A DNA stretch of 54,163 nt from Methanobacteriota archaeon (GTDB lineage: Archaea; Halobacteriota; Methanomicrobia; Methanomicrobiales; Methanomicrobiaceae). Of the stretch, positions 25,287-33,795 are shown piece after piece; position 1 is the first letter of the stretch, and each line of letters starts with the position of its first letter. The notes beneath the pieces were generated by a model. The model saw only the letters and a program-made list of their open reading frames with translations. It was not told the origin of the DNA and did not search any database. The translations under genes were made by a program, and so were the position numbers. Where the stretch lies: NCBI GenBank assembly GCA_023396365.1, contig JAEWWL010000050.1, forward strand, positions 1 to 54,163, given 5' to 3'.

Positions 25287-27929
25287 TTAGGAAATCAGCT
25301 CTTCATTTTCATCTGACACCCTGTATTTGTCTTTTGGAACCAAAATCTCAAAACGTGCAGATTCCCCATATTTGCCGTTCTCCCGGATTTCAATTCCTGT
25401 AATTCCAAGAACCTCCCTTGTAATGAAAAGGCCAAAACCCGTATTCTCACCAAAACCCTGCTCAAAAATTTTTTCCTTTAATTCATCACGAATGCCATGA
25501 CCGTTATCCTCACAGATAACTGAAAGTGATGAATCAGGATTTATCATGCATGATACAGTAATTTTTTCAGCACCACCAGAATGCCTCAGAGTATTGTCAT
25601 AAAAATTGTAAAAAACCTTTTCAAGCATGGCATCAGCATAAATCAGCACATTTATGCAATTGTTTATTATTGCAATGCCATCACAGGAGGGCAGACTTTT
25701 TACAAGATCAATGACATTTAACCATTCAGGCTCTTTTACCCCGAGGGTCTGATATGAGCGTGAAAATTCAATCTGCTTTTCCATAACCCGGACAGCATCT
25801 TTTGCATGGACCAGATACTGTAAAATTTCAGGATCAGCTAATTTTTTATCTTCCAAAAGATTCAGAAATATCTGAAGCGCTATCACCTTATTGTAAATAT
25901 CATGACAGGAAATGTTTGAAAGCAAATTTAATTTCAGATTTGCCATCTTCACCGCCTCTTCCGAACGCTTCCTCTCTGTGATGTCACGGCACACGCACAG
26001 AATTAATTTTTTGCCTGAAAATACAGCAGCAGTAGAGCATATGTCAACATCAATTTCTGTGCCGTCCTTTCTAAAATGCCTTGTTTCAAAATGATCTCCT
26101 TTCTCATCAACAGTATTTAACATTTCAGCAAGATTCTCTTTTGGGAAATAATGATCCCAGTCAGCGATATGCAGATTTTTGGTTTCTTCAGCTGTATATC
26201 CAAGCATATTTGAAAAACTTTCATTAAATTCAAAAACACTTCCATCTTCTTCAAGAATAACAATGCCGTCCCTTGACTGATCCTGCAGAATACGCCTCCT
26301 TGCAATCTCGTTTTTAAGGGCGGACTCCATATTTTTCCTGTCAGATATATCCCGAAGCGATATAAGAACTGCAGGCTTTCCTTCAAAAATTATTGCCTTT
26401 CCAATGCTTTCGACCCATTTTTTATTATTTTTGACAGAACATATCTGATATTCTGCAGGATACCCGTCCATTCCCGATGCAACCCCTTTTAAATCATTTA
26501 TGGCATCATCTCTTGAAACCGGTGCAATGTAATACATTACATTTTTAAAACCTGCAATGCCTAAGACATTTTCAGCTTCAATCAGCCCTGCCGCACTGTT
26601 ATTCACAAATAAAATATTGCCTCCATAATCAAGAATTAAAATGCCGTCAAGGGATAATTCAACAAGTGTCCTGAATTTTTTTTCGCTTTCAAGAAGCATA
26701 TCAACAGTTTTCAAACGTGAAATTTCAACAGAAGCCTTTGCTGAGACAACATCCATAATGTCTCTTATCAGAATAGGGGATTTGAGTTTTTTTTCTGATA
26801 AAACACAGATAACTCCGGTGTTTTTTCCTTCAGGACTATAAAGGGATGCACCCATATATCCGCAGACGTCAAGACTTCCAAAAGATTCATTCTCAAACAA
26901 AGAAACATTAGCACCTTCAGGAATAAGACAGAATCCGTTTTTTCTGACACTATCACATGGAGTGCCAATAAGGCTCATTGAAAAATCTGAATACTTTTTG
27001 CCCTTAAAATGCATTGAAAGGACATTTATGCAATTATCTCCATCAAAAAAGTCCCCGATAAGTGCACATTCTGCGCTGAATATATCACATAAGCCCTCTG
27101 TAATCCTTTCAAGAGAATCCCTGCCTGAAGTTCTTGCCATGCCCTTTACAATCATATTGAATGCTTCTTCTGAAGCCTTCAGCTCAGTTACATCCTCAAC
27201 AGTTGAAATTACATAGCGCTTTTTTCCAATGAGGATAATTCTTGAAAACATGCGGCATATGCGAATTTCACCTGATTTCATCCTTATGTGCAGTTCAAAA
27301 TCCTTTATGAAATTTTTATCCATTAAAGAATGAATCATCTTTTGATAGCGGTCTTCATCTGCAAAAATGCCAAGCTCCCTGGAATTTTTTCCTATGACCT
27401 CTTCTTTTGAATACCCGGTGTTTTGAATAAAAAAATCGTTTACAGCTGCAAATACGCCCCCGGGCAGGGAAATCAGAACAAAGGGCAGAGGCATCTGCCG
27501 AAAAATTGTCCCTTTGCCGGTTTGCAAAAGTCTGTCCTCTATCTGCTTTCGCTCTGTTAAAGATACAGCTTTTTCTGCAAGGGCTGCAATTTGCATTTCA
27601 GGAGAATCTCCCTTATCAAGATAAAAATCAAAACCGCTGTTTAATGCCTTTATTATCAAATCCTTATCTTTGATGCCCGTAAAAAGGATTAGAGGTGTAT
27701 TATCTCCACAGCTTTTAAGGCTGCATGCAAATTCAGTCCATTCACAAACAGACCCTTTTATATCTGCAATCACAGCATCATATTTCTCAGCAGAGTATGA
27801 TTTAACTGCATCCTCAAAGTTTTCAGAGACTTCAGCAGTTAAAATACCATCTTTTTCTGCATTCAGTCTGAAAGCTTTTAGAAGAGATATGTCACTGTCT
27901 GCGTAAAGAATGGAAAGCCTGCCAGATAT
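25287..27929 (-). CDS. hybrid sensor histidine kinase REC-PAS-GAF-2xPAS-HK with a non-canonical start
   Basis: About 880 residues if started at ATA 27929; the first standard start in frame is a GTG at 27773 that would cut the receiver in half. From ATA the N-terminus reads SGRLSILYADSD, the phospho-acceptor D56 falls at the same residue as in the 21361 kinase, and a perfect SD AGGAGGTG (27937-27944) lies 7 bp upstream. A TAG closes the frame further up, and no ATG, GTG or TTG lies between. After the receiver come a PAS domain, a GAF-like domain with GTPCDSVRKNGFC, two PAS domains, a DHp helix (H676 in SCHDIYNK) and a HATPase (DNTLRHSGG, GFGENTGFGL). Either a rare start codon or a start-loss mutation. 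Confidence 0.75.
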   Translation of the reverse strand: MSGRLSILYADSDISLLKAFRLNAEKDGILTAEVSENFEDAVKSYSAEKYDAVIADIKGSVCEWTEFACSLKSCGDNTPLILFTGIKDKDLIIKALNSGFDFYLDKGDSPEMQIAALAEKAVSLTERKQIEDRLLQTGKGTIFRQMPLPFVLISLPGGVFAAVNDFFIQNTGYSKEEVIGKNSRELGIFADEDRYQKMIHSLMDKNFIKDFELHIRMKSGEIRICRMFSRIILIGKKRYVISTVEDVTELKASEEAFNMIVKGMARTSGRDSLERITEGLCDIFSAECALIGDFFDGDNCINVLSMHFKGKKYSDFSMSLIGTPCDSVRKNGFCLIPEGANVSLFENESFGSLDVCGYMGASLYSPEGKNTGVICVLSEKKLKSPILIRDIMDVVSAKASVEISRLKTVDMLLESEKKFRTLVELSLDGILILDYGGNILFVNNSAAGLIEAENVLGIAGFKNVMYYIAPVSRDDAINDLKGVASGMDGYPAEYQICSVKNNKKWVESIGKAIIFEGKPAVLISLRDISDRKNMESALKNEIARRRILQDQSRDGIVILEEDGSVFEFNESFSNMLGYTAEETKNLHIADWDHYFPKENLAEMLNTVDEKGDHFETRHFRKDGTEIDVDICSTAAVFSGKKLILCVCRDITERKRSEEAVKMANLKLNLLSNISCHDIYNKVIALQIFLNLLEDKKLADPEILQYLVHAKDAVRVMEKQIEFSRSYQTLGVKEPEWLNVIDLVKSLPSCDGIAIINNCINVLIYADAMLEKVFYNFYDNTLRHSGGAEKITVSCMINPDSSLSVICEDNGHGIRDELKEKIFEQGFGENTGFGLFITREVLGITGIEIRENGKYGESARFEILVPKDKYRVSDENEELIS

Positions 27930-28138
27930 TTGAATACACCTCCTGCCGGATAAAGAAAAAAGCTAAAAAACCAAAAGCGGTAATAAGCGTTTATTCTTAG
28001 ATTTTTCTTTATGTCCTGTTTATAAATAAGAATATCTTTATTTGCAAAATGTTGAAGAAATAATATTTCATACACTCTTTTTTGAAAGCATATTCGTGAT
28101 TTAATGAATGAAAAAATAAAAATTATTAGTTTAAATCA

Positions 28139-29449
28139 TTATTCCGGATTGCAGATGCGTCCCATAAAAATAATATTTCCGGTCTCATCATCCAGGATTA
28201 CAAATATGAAGGGATGATCTGCATAAAATACCGCGACAGGCTCTTTTGTCATTGATTTAAGCTGGACCAAAACAGCGGTTGCGGCGGCGGCCTCTGTTCC
28301 CTGCTCATTTACATCAACGTATGCCTTGTGCACAACATCGCTAATAAACAGATTTTGTGTTCCGTCCATTCCGGATAAATCAGCATTATCTGAAAAAGCC
28401 AGCGGCATTCCCATCTTATAAAGAATTTCTGAAAGTAAATACTCTGTCTCAAGCTTAAACTTAGGAATAAAAACCTCAACCTGCTCTGACTCAAGCGAAT
28501 TTACAAGAGATGAAAACTTCTCTGCTGTCAGGTATTCATCAGCCTTTGAAAGAGAGTTTTCTTTTGGAAGAAGAACAACCATTGAAAGTTTTTTACCACC
28601 TTCGCTGTCATAATTCATCTTTAAGACCTGGATGCTGTCTGTTTCAGCATAGCCGAATACTGCGTTTTTATCAGTCCTCTGCATCAATTCGGTTTTGACA
28701 CTCTTTCCGGATGCAGTTGTAAATAAAGCCTCTTTTGTCTCGTTTATGTCAAACTGCTTTACCCATTCGCCTTTAAAGTAAACAGCATTTGTAATTACAA
28801 GCCGTGTTAACGGATTAATCATACCCTCAGGAATAAGGTTTGCAATCTTCTCACCGGTCTTTTCTTCGGCCCATTCATTAATGATAAAACGCGACTTCTC
28901 CGGACTGTTTATGAAATCAAGATTTACTGTTTTTGCAGAGTAGTAATCATTTGCTGCATTGATGTATGAATCAAGGAAAGGATATGTCTCTTCAGCCCAC
29001 AACCCGTTTGCAGTGCTTAATTCATAATCAGAGTCTTTTCGGTTAATCCCGCTGTTAATCTCAAAAAAACCTTCTCTTAGTGTCTCAATGCTTTTTGGAT
29101 AGTAAAAGACCGAATTTATCTCATCAGCAGTCTGCCCCCGTGCACCCTCATAGACAACAGCCATTGCCGATGAGACTGAAAACGGTGAATAAAACATGTT
29201 TGAATCAGCTGAACTTTCTTCAGATAATGCATTGTAAAGAGAAAATGCAAACTGATTGTTTGCCCATGAAACAGCTTTTTGCGCTTCACTGATATTTTCC
29301 GAAACTGGCGAAGCAGCATCTGCTGACGGTTTGGAGATGCCGCTGTCATTTAAATCACCCTCTGTTATGCACCCGGCAAATAATGCGCATAAAATTGCGG
29401 CAGATATTACCAAAGCAGCAATTATTTTTTCCCTGCCCAAAATATTCAT
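28139..29449 (-). CDS. serpin-family protease inhibitor, lipoprotein
   Basis: A 436-residue predicted lipoprotein: hydrophobic segment then LFAGC lipobox (Cys about 27), an acidic/Ser-rich tether, and a full-length serpin fold. Visible serpin marks are NMFYSPFSVSSAMAVVYEGARG near 90, TNAVYFKGEWVKQF near 230, and the C-terminal ADHPFIFVILDDETGNIIFMGRI. The reactive-loop hinge VNEQGTEAAAATA matches the inhibitory consensus, so it should be a real inhibitor rather than a non-inhibitory serpin. By spacing from the hinge, P1 would be Lys in LVQLKSM (trypsin-like target), but the loop is a few residues longer than in alpha-1-antitrypsin. No SD is seen at the ATG. It stands alone and presumably guards the cell surface. 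Confidence 0.92.
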   Translation of the reverse strand: MNILGREKIIAALVISAAILCALFAGCITEGDLNDSGISKPSADAASPVSENISEAQKAVSWANNQFAFSLYNALSEESSADSNMFYSPFSVSSAMAVVYEGARGQTADEINSVFYYPKSIETLREGFFEINSGINRKDSDYELSTANGLWAEETYPFLDSYINAANDYYSAKTVNLDFINSPEKSRFIINEWAEEKTGEKIANLIPEGMINPLTRLVITNAVYFKGEWVKQFDINETKEALFTTASGKSVKTELMQRTDKNAVFGYAETDSIQVLKMNYDSEGGKKLSMVVLLPKENSLSKADEYLTAEKFSSLVNSLESEQVEVFIPKFKLETEYLLSEILYKMGMPLAFSDNADLSGMDGTQNLFISDVVHKAYVDVNEQGTEAAAATAVLVQLKSMTKEPVAVFYADHPFIFVILDDETGNIIFMGRICNPE

Positions 29450-29652
29450 GCGGGATAATTGATCACAGATTATATTAAATCCGGCGTTGACTTCGAAAAT
29501 TGTTGAAGCTAATCATATCAAAAACAAAATAAAGAGATGCATAAAATAAAAACCAGTCAGAGAATTACTCATAGCATTTTTTTAACAGTTTATATTTAAC
29601 TCACGCCGCATCAGAATATAGCATAAATTTTTAAAATATCTTCAAAAATAAG

Positions 29653-29725
29653 TGCTGATATCGGGATTTGAACCCGGGTCGCCGGCGTGAGAGGCCGGCA
29701 TGATTGGCCGCTACACTATATCAGC
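29653..29725 (-). tRNA. tRNA-Glu(CTC)
   Basis: Minus-strand cloverleaf: acceptor GCTGATA pairs with TATCAGC, discriminator A; the anticodon stem encloses the loop CTCTCAC, anticodon CTC (glutamate). The T loop is TTCAAAT. The outermost T-stem pair is C-A, the only mismatch. No encoded CCA and no intron. Confidence 0.95.
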
Positions 29726-29836
29726 AAAAAGTGCCTTTTCATATTAGAACAGCAACCATTTAAAATTAATTATTGAATACAGCCTGGCTGAATTAACAAA
29801 ATTATGCCGGCTCAAATCAGGGCATAAGATGTAAAA

Positions 29837-29866
29837 GCGCAAAAGCAAAAATAAAAAAGATATTTT
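29837..29866 (-). terminator. U-run terminator of the mtr operon
   Basis: Minus strand after mtrH reads TATCTTTTTTATTTTTGC, a double U-run, about 12 bases past the stop. This is the usual intrinsic archaeal terminator and closes the eight-gene operon. Confidence 0.6.
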
Positions 29867-29877
29867 TAGGGTTTTTC

Positions 29878-30915
29878 CTATACCAGGTGGAAGAGCGGAT
29901 GTGTATCCACCTGCGGCTCAAGACCGAACTCTTTTGCTGCCTCAGCAAGGACAATATCTGTAAATGCAATAGCAGTTGTTGCTGCTTCACAGTTCTCGAT
30001 AGGTCCGTACATGATTAAGTCAGCACCAAGAGTTGCCGCCATGATGTTGCATCCGATATCCGGTGCAGTCCATGCTGCCTGCTTGACACCCTCCATTCCA
30101 CCGGAGTGGTGGTGGGACATCTGCTCGGCAAGAAGGTCTTTGCCCTTGTACTGCTCAAGAAGCAGTGACGGGTTCTTCTTTGATCCTCTCCAGCGTTTCA
30201 GCCACGGCCATGAAACTGTCATGTTGTGGTATGCACCGCCTGTCGGAAGTCCGTGAATTGCCTTGCATGCAAGAATCTCACGGAATGAACCGCCTGAGCC
30301 AAGGCCGAGCGGTGTTGCTGCTGTATCAAGGATAATACGTTTAACACCGCATTCCTCTGCAATTGCAAGCATTGATTTTTCCTGGCCTGCGACACCGCCG
30401 GCTGTTAAAACCTGCTCACGTCCGCGGACGGTCGGGTCACCGGGGTTGAATGCCAGAACAATTGCTGCATCAACATCACTGTTCTTTAATGCCTCTATGT
30501 TCTCAGGTCCGATTGAACCGTTGATTGAGTTGTAGATTGCACGGTCTGCAAGGCCTACTTCTGTAACATAGTGGCATGCATGTGCAAGTGCTGCCGGGTT
30601 GGATGAATCCATTAAGAATGCAGTCTTGTTGTCGACTGAGTCAAACCACTGGAAGTAGCTCTCAAATGCCTCTGCTGTTTCAGAGATGATCTGGCAGAAG
30701 TGTGGAATTCCCGACTGATCGGAAAGTTCCAGACACCTGTTCCAGAGCGCCTCTGCTCTGTCCTTGTCAATTACACCCTTCTCATCGTCTATAACAGTCT
30801 CGTGCTTGTTATAGAAGATTGAAGCGCCAAGCACCCTCGGGTATTCTCCGGGCTGCCCACCAATTTTGGTACCGTTGAAATCGTGTACCGTTTGCTCTTT
30901 TTCAAATTTGAACAT
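29878..30915 (-). CDS. mtrH: tetrahydromethanopterin S-methyltransferase subunit H
   Basis: A 345-residue cytoplasmic subunit that takes the methyl group from methyl-tetrahydromethanopterin and passes it to the Co(I) corrinoid on MtrA. The start MFKFEKEQTVHDFNGTKIGGQPGEYPRVLGASIFY is the MtrH N-terminus, and the TIM-barrel blocks FLMDSSNPAALAHAC and AIYNSINGSI are clear. It is somewhat longer than the ~310 residues I recall for the family. The ATG at 30915 has AAGGAGGAG upstream and follows the mtrG-position gene by 16 bp. It is the last gene of the operon, as in other methanogens. Confidence 0.96.
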   Translation of the reverse strand: MFKFEKEQTVHDFNGTKIGGQPGEYPRVLGASIFYNKHETVIDDEKGVIDKDRAEALWNRCLELSDQSGIPHFCQIISETAEAFESYFQWFDSVDNKTAFLMDSSNPAALAHACHYVTEVGLADRAIYNSINGSIGPENIEALKNSDVDAAIVLAFNPGDPTVRGREQVLTAGGVAGQEKSMLAIAEECGVKRIILDTAATPLGLGSGGSFREILACKAIHGLPTGGAYHNMTVSWPWLKRWRGSKKNPSLLLEQYKGKDLLAEQMSHHHSGGMEGVKQAAWTAPDIGCNIMAATLGADLIMYGPIENCEAATTAIAFTDIVLAEAAKEFGLEPQVDTHPLFHLV

Positions 30916-30931
30916 TTTTCGTCACTCCTCC

Positions 30932-31669
30932 TTATATCATTGCCATAAGTTTAGGGAGTAATACCAGTAACATCATGAATACAATCAGTCCTGCTGTAAG
31001 ACCATAAAGGATACCGATATCACGGCCGATTTTGCGTCCTACACGCTGGGCAATCTCTGCATCTGCAAATTCAAGCTTTCTCTCAATCTCATTGAGGCGT
31101 GCTTCGACCTCAAGGAACTGCGGGTTTGCGGTTGCAACAACTGCACCTGAATCTCCGCCTGCCTCCTTGACCTCAACTACCATTGGATCTGCACCAAATG
31201 CACCAGGATCACGTGCTGTAAGCTCGGAAATCTTTGCTTTGATTGCTCCGAGATCCTCTGTCTCCATTATGTCGACTACCTCGACCTGCTCCTGGAAACG
31301 CTTGATTGCATCTGCCGAGAGATTCTCAATGAATGGAATTGCACCCTGTGCTCCGACAATCTTTCCGCCCTCAACACCGCCGGCGTGAAGGGCTTTTAAG
31401 CACTGCCCGGAGAGGTGACCCTTAACTTCTGTTCCGCATGTAATAAGGAATCTGATGTTCGGATTTGCAACAACATTTGCAACAATCTTCTCAAGACCGA
31501 GGTTTTCTGTCTTACAGGAACCGCACATTGCAGCGCCTGCATCACATACTGCCTGCTCATCAAGATGTGAACCCATTGTAACAACGACAACAGGGCTGTT
31601 TGCGTCACCCTTGTGGAAGTCACCCTGGACTTTTGGCCATCCTGATGCTGGTGATTTTTTGTCAGCCAT
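30932..31669 (-). CDS. mtrG: MtrA-MtrG fusion: second corrinoid domain joined to subunit G
   Basis: A 245-residue protein in the mtrG slot. Residues 1 to ~170 are a complete MtrA corrinoid-binding domain, about 94% identical to the MtrA encoded 0.9 kb upstream and retaining GTEVKGHLSGQ, the region with the cobalt-ligand histidine. A short Gly/Ala/Thr linker leads to MtrG: FLEVEARLNEIERKLEFADAEIAQRVGRKIGRDIGILYG and a C-terminal membrane helix. Ordinary MtrG is only ~70-85 residues. The ATG at 31669 has GGAGG in the end of mtrF; the frame's earlier start (31684) overlaps mtrF and lacks this fit. It would place a second set of corrinoid domains on the membrane complex. Confidence 0.9.
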   Translation of the reverse strand: MADKKSPASGWPKVQGDFHKGDANSPVVVVTMGSHLDEQAVCDAGAAMCGSCKTENLGLEKIVANVVANPNIRFLITCGTEVKGHLSGQCLKALHAGGVEGGKIVGAQGAIPFIENLSADAIKRFQEQVEVVDIMETEDLGAIKAKISELTARDPGAFGADPMVVEVKEAGGDSGAVVATANPQFLEVEARLNEIERKLEFADAEIAQRVGRKIGRDIGILYGLTAGLIVFMMLLVLLPKLMAMI

Positions 31670-31670
31670 T

Positions 31671-31883
31671 TTAAATGCCTCCAATTAAAAACACCGGCAG
31701 TATAACCAGAACAAGTGATAATACAAAACCAACGCCGAATCCGATGAGGCCTGCGCCCATTACACCTGATTCGAGTTTGTTTGTTCTGGCCATAACCTGT
31801 CCCTTGAAGCGTATATCCTCAATCATGTCGTCGATTGCTGCCATCCTTATAATTGTCGGACCTGATTTCTGCTCATCTGACAT
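31671..31883 (-). CDS. mtrF: tetrahydromethanopterin S-methyltransferase subunit F
   Basis: A 70-residue single-pass membrane protein, the small subunit F of the Na+-pumping Mtr complex. N-terminal amphipathic part AAIDDMIEDIRFKGQVMARTNKLESG resembles the stalk of MtrA, followed by one long hydrophobic helix (about 41-68). Length and position between mtrA and mtrG fit the family. Its last codons VFLIGGI carry the SD GGAGG for the next gene, which begins 1 bp after its stop, so translation is coupled. Confidence 0.9.
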   Translation of the reverse strand: MSDEQKSGPTIIRMAAIDDMIEDIRFKGQVMARTNKLESGVMGAGLIGFGVGFVLSLVLVILPVFLIGGI

Positions 31884-31888
31884 TTATA

Positions 31889-32611
31889 TCACCCCATTAA
31901 CAGGAAGCCAAGTATGGCAAAAGACACGATAAGACCTATCATGAGTCCTTCAACTTTACCTGAGTACACACCTGCTGCAAAGCGGTCGCGGTAACCTATA
32001 TCGGTAACCATCATCTGGATTGTCTTCATTCTTGCATGAATGAGGGCAAGTTCAGCTGACATCGGTGCTTCCTCGCCTTCAGCGCCTTCTGCACCGCCGC
32101 CTTCCTCTTTTACCTCGACAACCATTGCATCTGCATCAAACGCACCCGGATCACGTGCTGTAAGCTCGGATATTTTTGCTTTGATTGCTCCGAGATCCTC
32201 TGTCTCCATAATGTCGACCAGTTCAATCTGATCCTGGAAACGCTTGATTGCATCAGCTGATAAGTTTTCGATGAACGGAATTGCACCTGTTGCTCCGACA
32301 ATCTTTCCGCCCTCAACACCATTTGCATGAAGGGCTTTTAAGCACTGTCCGGAGAGGTGACCCTTAACTTCAGTTCCGCATGTGATTAAGAATCTGATGT
32401 TCGGGTTTGCAACAACGTTTGCAACGATTTTTTCAAGACCGAGGTTTTCTGTCTTACATGAGCCGCACATTGCAGCGCCTGCATCACATACTGCCTGCTC
32501 GTCAAGGTGTGAACCCATTGTCACAACGACAACAGGGCTGTTAGCATTACCTGCGTGGAAATCGCCCTGCACTTTTGGCCATCCTGAGGCCGGAGATTTT
32601 TTGTCTGCCAT
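31889..32611 (-). CDS. mtrA: tetrahydromethanopterin S-methyltransferase subunit A (corrinoid protein)
   Basis: A 240-residue subunit that carries the 5-hydroxybenzimidazolyl cobamide and shuttles the methyl group between MtrH and coenzyme M. The soluble domain (1-170) includes SGWPKVQGDFH, AAMCGSCKTENLGLEKIVANVVANPNIRFLITCGTEVKGHLSGQ. It is followed by a Gly/Glu-rich linker (EEGGGAEGAEGEE), a stalk and one C-terminal membrane helix (about 218-239). The ATG at 32611 has GAGGTG upstream. The soluble domain is nearly duplicated in the fusion gene at 30932-31669, while the stalk and membrane helix differ. Confidence 0.96.
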   Translation of the reverse strand: MADKKSPASGWPKVQGDFHAGNANSPVVVVTMGSHLDEQAVCDAGAAMCGSCKTENLGLEKIVANVVANPNIRFLITCGTEVKGHLSGQCLKALHANGVEGGKIVGATGAIPFIENLSADAIKRFQDQIELVDIMETEDLGAIKAKISELTARDPGAFDADAMVVEVKEEGGGAEGAEGEEAPMSAELALIHARMKTIQMMVTDIGYRDRFAAGVYSGKVEGLMIGLIVSFAILGFLLMG

Positions 32612-32622
32612 TTTTTAACACC

Positions 32623-32907
32623 TCAGAGCAACGCAAACGCGACTATACCCGCGACAAGTAATCCAATTGCTATACCATACCACATTGCTGTGACGCTTCC
32701 TGCATAAACAAGAGATTTCTCTCTGTTCGGGAATGATGAAAGGAACGCTCCTTCGCCTGAAAGCATGCCGACGATATCGTCTGCAATAAGCTCAAGCTCA
32801 GTAACCTGTTCCAGAACCGGTGCTAGTGATGCGCCTGCGGTAGTAACAAGTCCTACCATAGGGTCTGCAACAAGTCCGAATTCCGGAAGAACCTGAATGT
32901 ATCCCAT
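32623..32907 (-). CDS. mtrB: tetrahydromethanopterin S-methyltransferase subunit B
   Basis: A 94-residue Mtr subunit with a polar N-terminal two thirds (MGYIQVLPEFGLVADPMVGLV, then LEQVTELELIADDIVGML) and one C-terminal membrane helix (about 70-93). Length and sequence are typical for MtrB, which helps anchor MtrA. Its SD GAAGGAGG is contained in the last codons of mtrC (EKKEA), so it is translationally coupled. Confidence 0.93.
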   Translation of the reverse strand: MGYIQVLPEFGLVADPMVGLVTTAGASLAPVLEQVTELELIADDIVGMLSGEGAFLSSFPNREKSLVYAGSVTAMWYGIAIGLLVAGIVAFALL

Positions 32908-32910
32908 ACC

Positions 32911-33783
32911 TTAGGCCTCCTTCTTCTCAAGGATTGGCTTTGCGTCAAGCCACATGAATGCATCACGCTTTGAGAGTACGATGTACTGCCTGTACGTGTA
33001 TGCCCATCCGATAACGGATACTGCAAATGAAAGAACTGCAGCTGTCATGCTGATGAATGCAAATGACATGATTGAAACAACAATCATTGAGAGGAAACCG
33101 CACTCTGCTGCAAGCATGAGTGTTCTGTCCTGTGACTCATTTGGTCCAAGACATGCATTGAATGCATGCTGAACTGCAATTGCACCGAGCATGAAAATGA
33201 CTGCAATTACTCCTCCTCCGATTACAGATGCCTGATAGTCGGCAAACTGGACACCGAAGAATGATGCTGAACCTGTAACGAGGTCGGCAAATACAAAGCT
33301 TCCTGCAGCCATTGCTGAAAGACCCATAATTGTAATTGCTCCAACGATACAGAGCTCTGCAAGAGAGACAATCATTACCGGGATGTTCATGTTAACGATA
33401 TTGTTTGCAATGTATCCAAGAATTGCACCAAGAACTGCTGCAATTACAACACAGCCAATCGGGATTACCAGAACTGATGAGATAAAGCCCATTGTGCTGA
33501 GTTTTGTTGCGAGAATCATTGCGATAACACCGGAACCGAGTGCAATCATACCTGCTGACGGAACTCCTGTACCAAGACCGTAGCTGCATAAGTGTTTGAT
33601 TGTATCAGTTCCCCACCATAGGGCAAGTACTGCTGCAATACCACCAAAGAACGAGAAATATTCCGTTTGGGTGATTACGTTTAAGTATGTAAGATACATG
33701 CAGACCAATGCGCCTATAAGGCCTATTGCCATCACTTTATTGTGCGGCATTCCGCCTTCTGAAGCTGTAATTTGTACTGTCAT
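32911..33783 (-). CDS. mtrC: tetrahydromethanopterin S-methyltransferase subunit C
   Basis: A 290-residue integral membrane subunit with about seven or eight hydrophobic helices and conserved short loops (MPHNKVMAIGLIGALVCMYLTYLN at the start, HAFNACLGPNESQDRTLMLAAECGFLSM near 215). It forms part of the Na+-translocating membrane core together with D and E. The ATG at 33783 has GAGGTG upstream. It follows mtrD by 12 bp. Confidence 0.95.
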   Translation of the reverse strand: MTVQITASEGGMPHNKVMAIGLIGALVCMYLTYLNVITQTEYFSFFGGIAAVLALWWGTDTIKHLCSYGLGTGVPSAGMIALGSGVIAMILATKLSTMGFISSVLVIPIGCVVIAAVLGAILGYIANNIVNMNIPVMIVSLAELCIVGAITIMGLSAMAAGSFVFADLVTGSASFFGVQFADYQASVIGGGVIAVIFMLGAIAVQHAFNACLGPNESQDRTLMLAAECGFLSMIVVSIMSFAFISMTAAVLSFAVSVIGWAYTYRQYIVLSKRDAFMWLDAKPILEKKEA

Positions 33784-33795
33784 ATCAAAAACACC

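Noticed and set aside
29653..29725. C-A mismatch in the T stem of tRNA-Glu as sign of a tRNA pseudogene
   Set aside because: All other stems are perfect and the overall sequence matches archaeal tRNA-Glu; one outer mismatch is not enough.
31032..32618. Plus-strand frames opposite the mtrA-type genes (78 to 118 codons)
   Set aside because: They mirror the duplicated MtrA domain and appear twice for that reason only.
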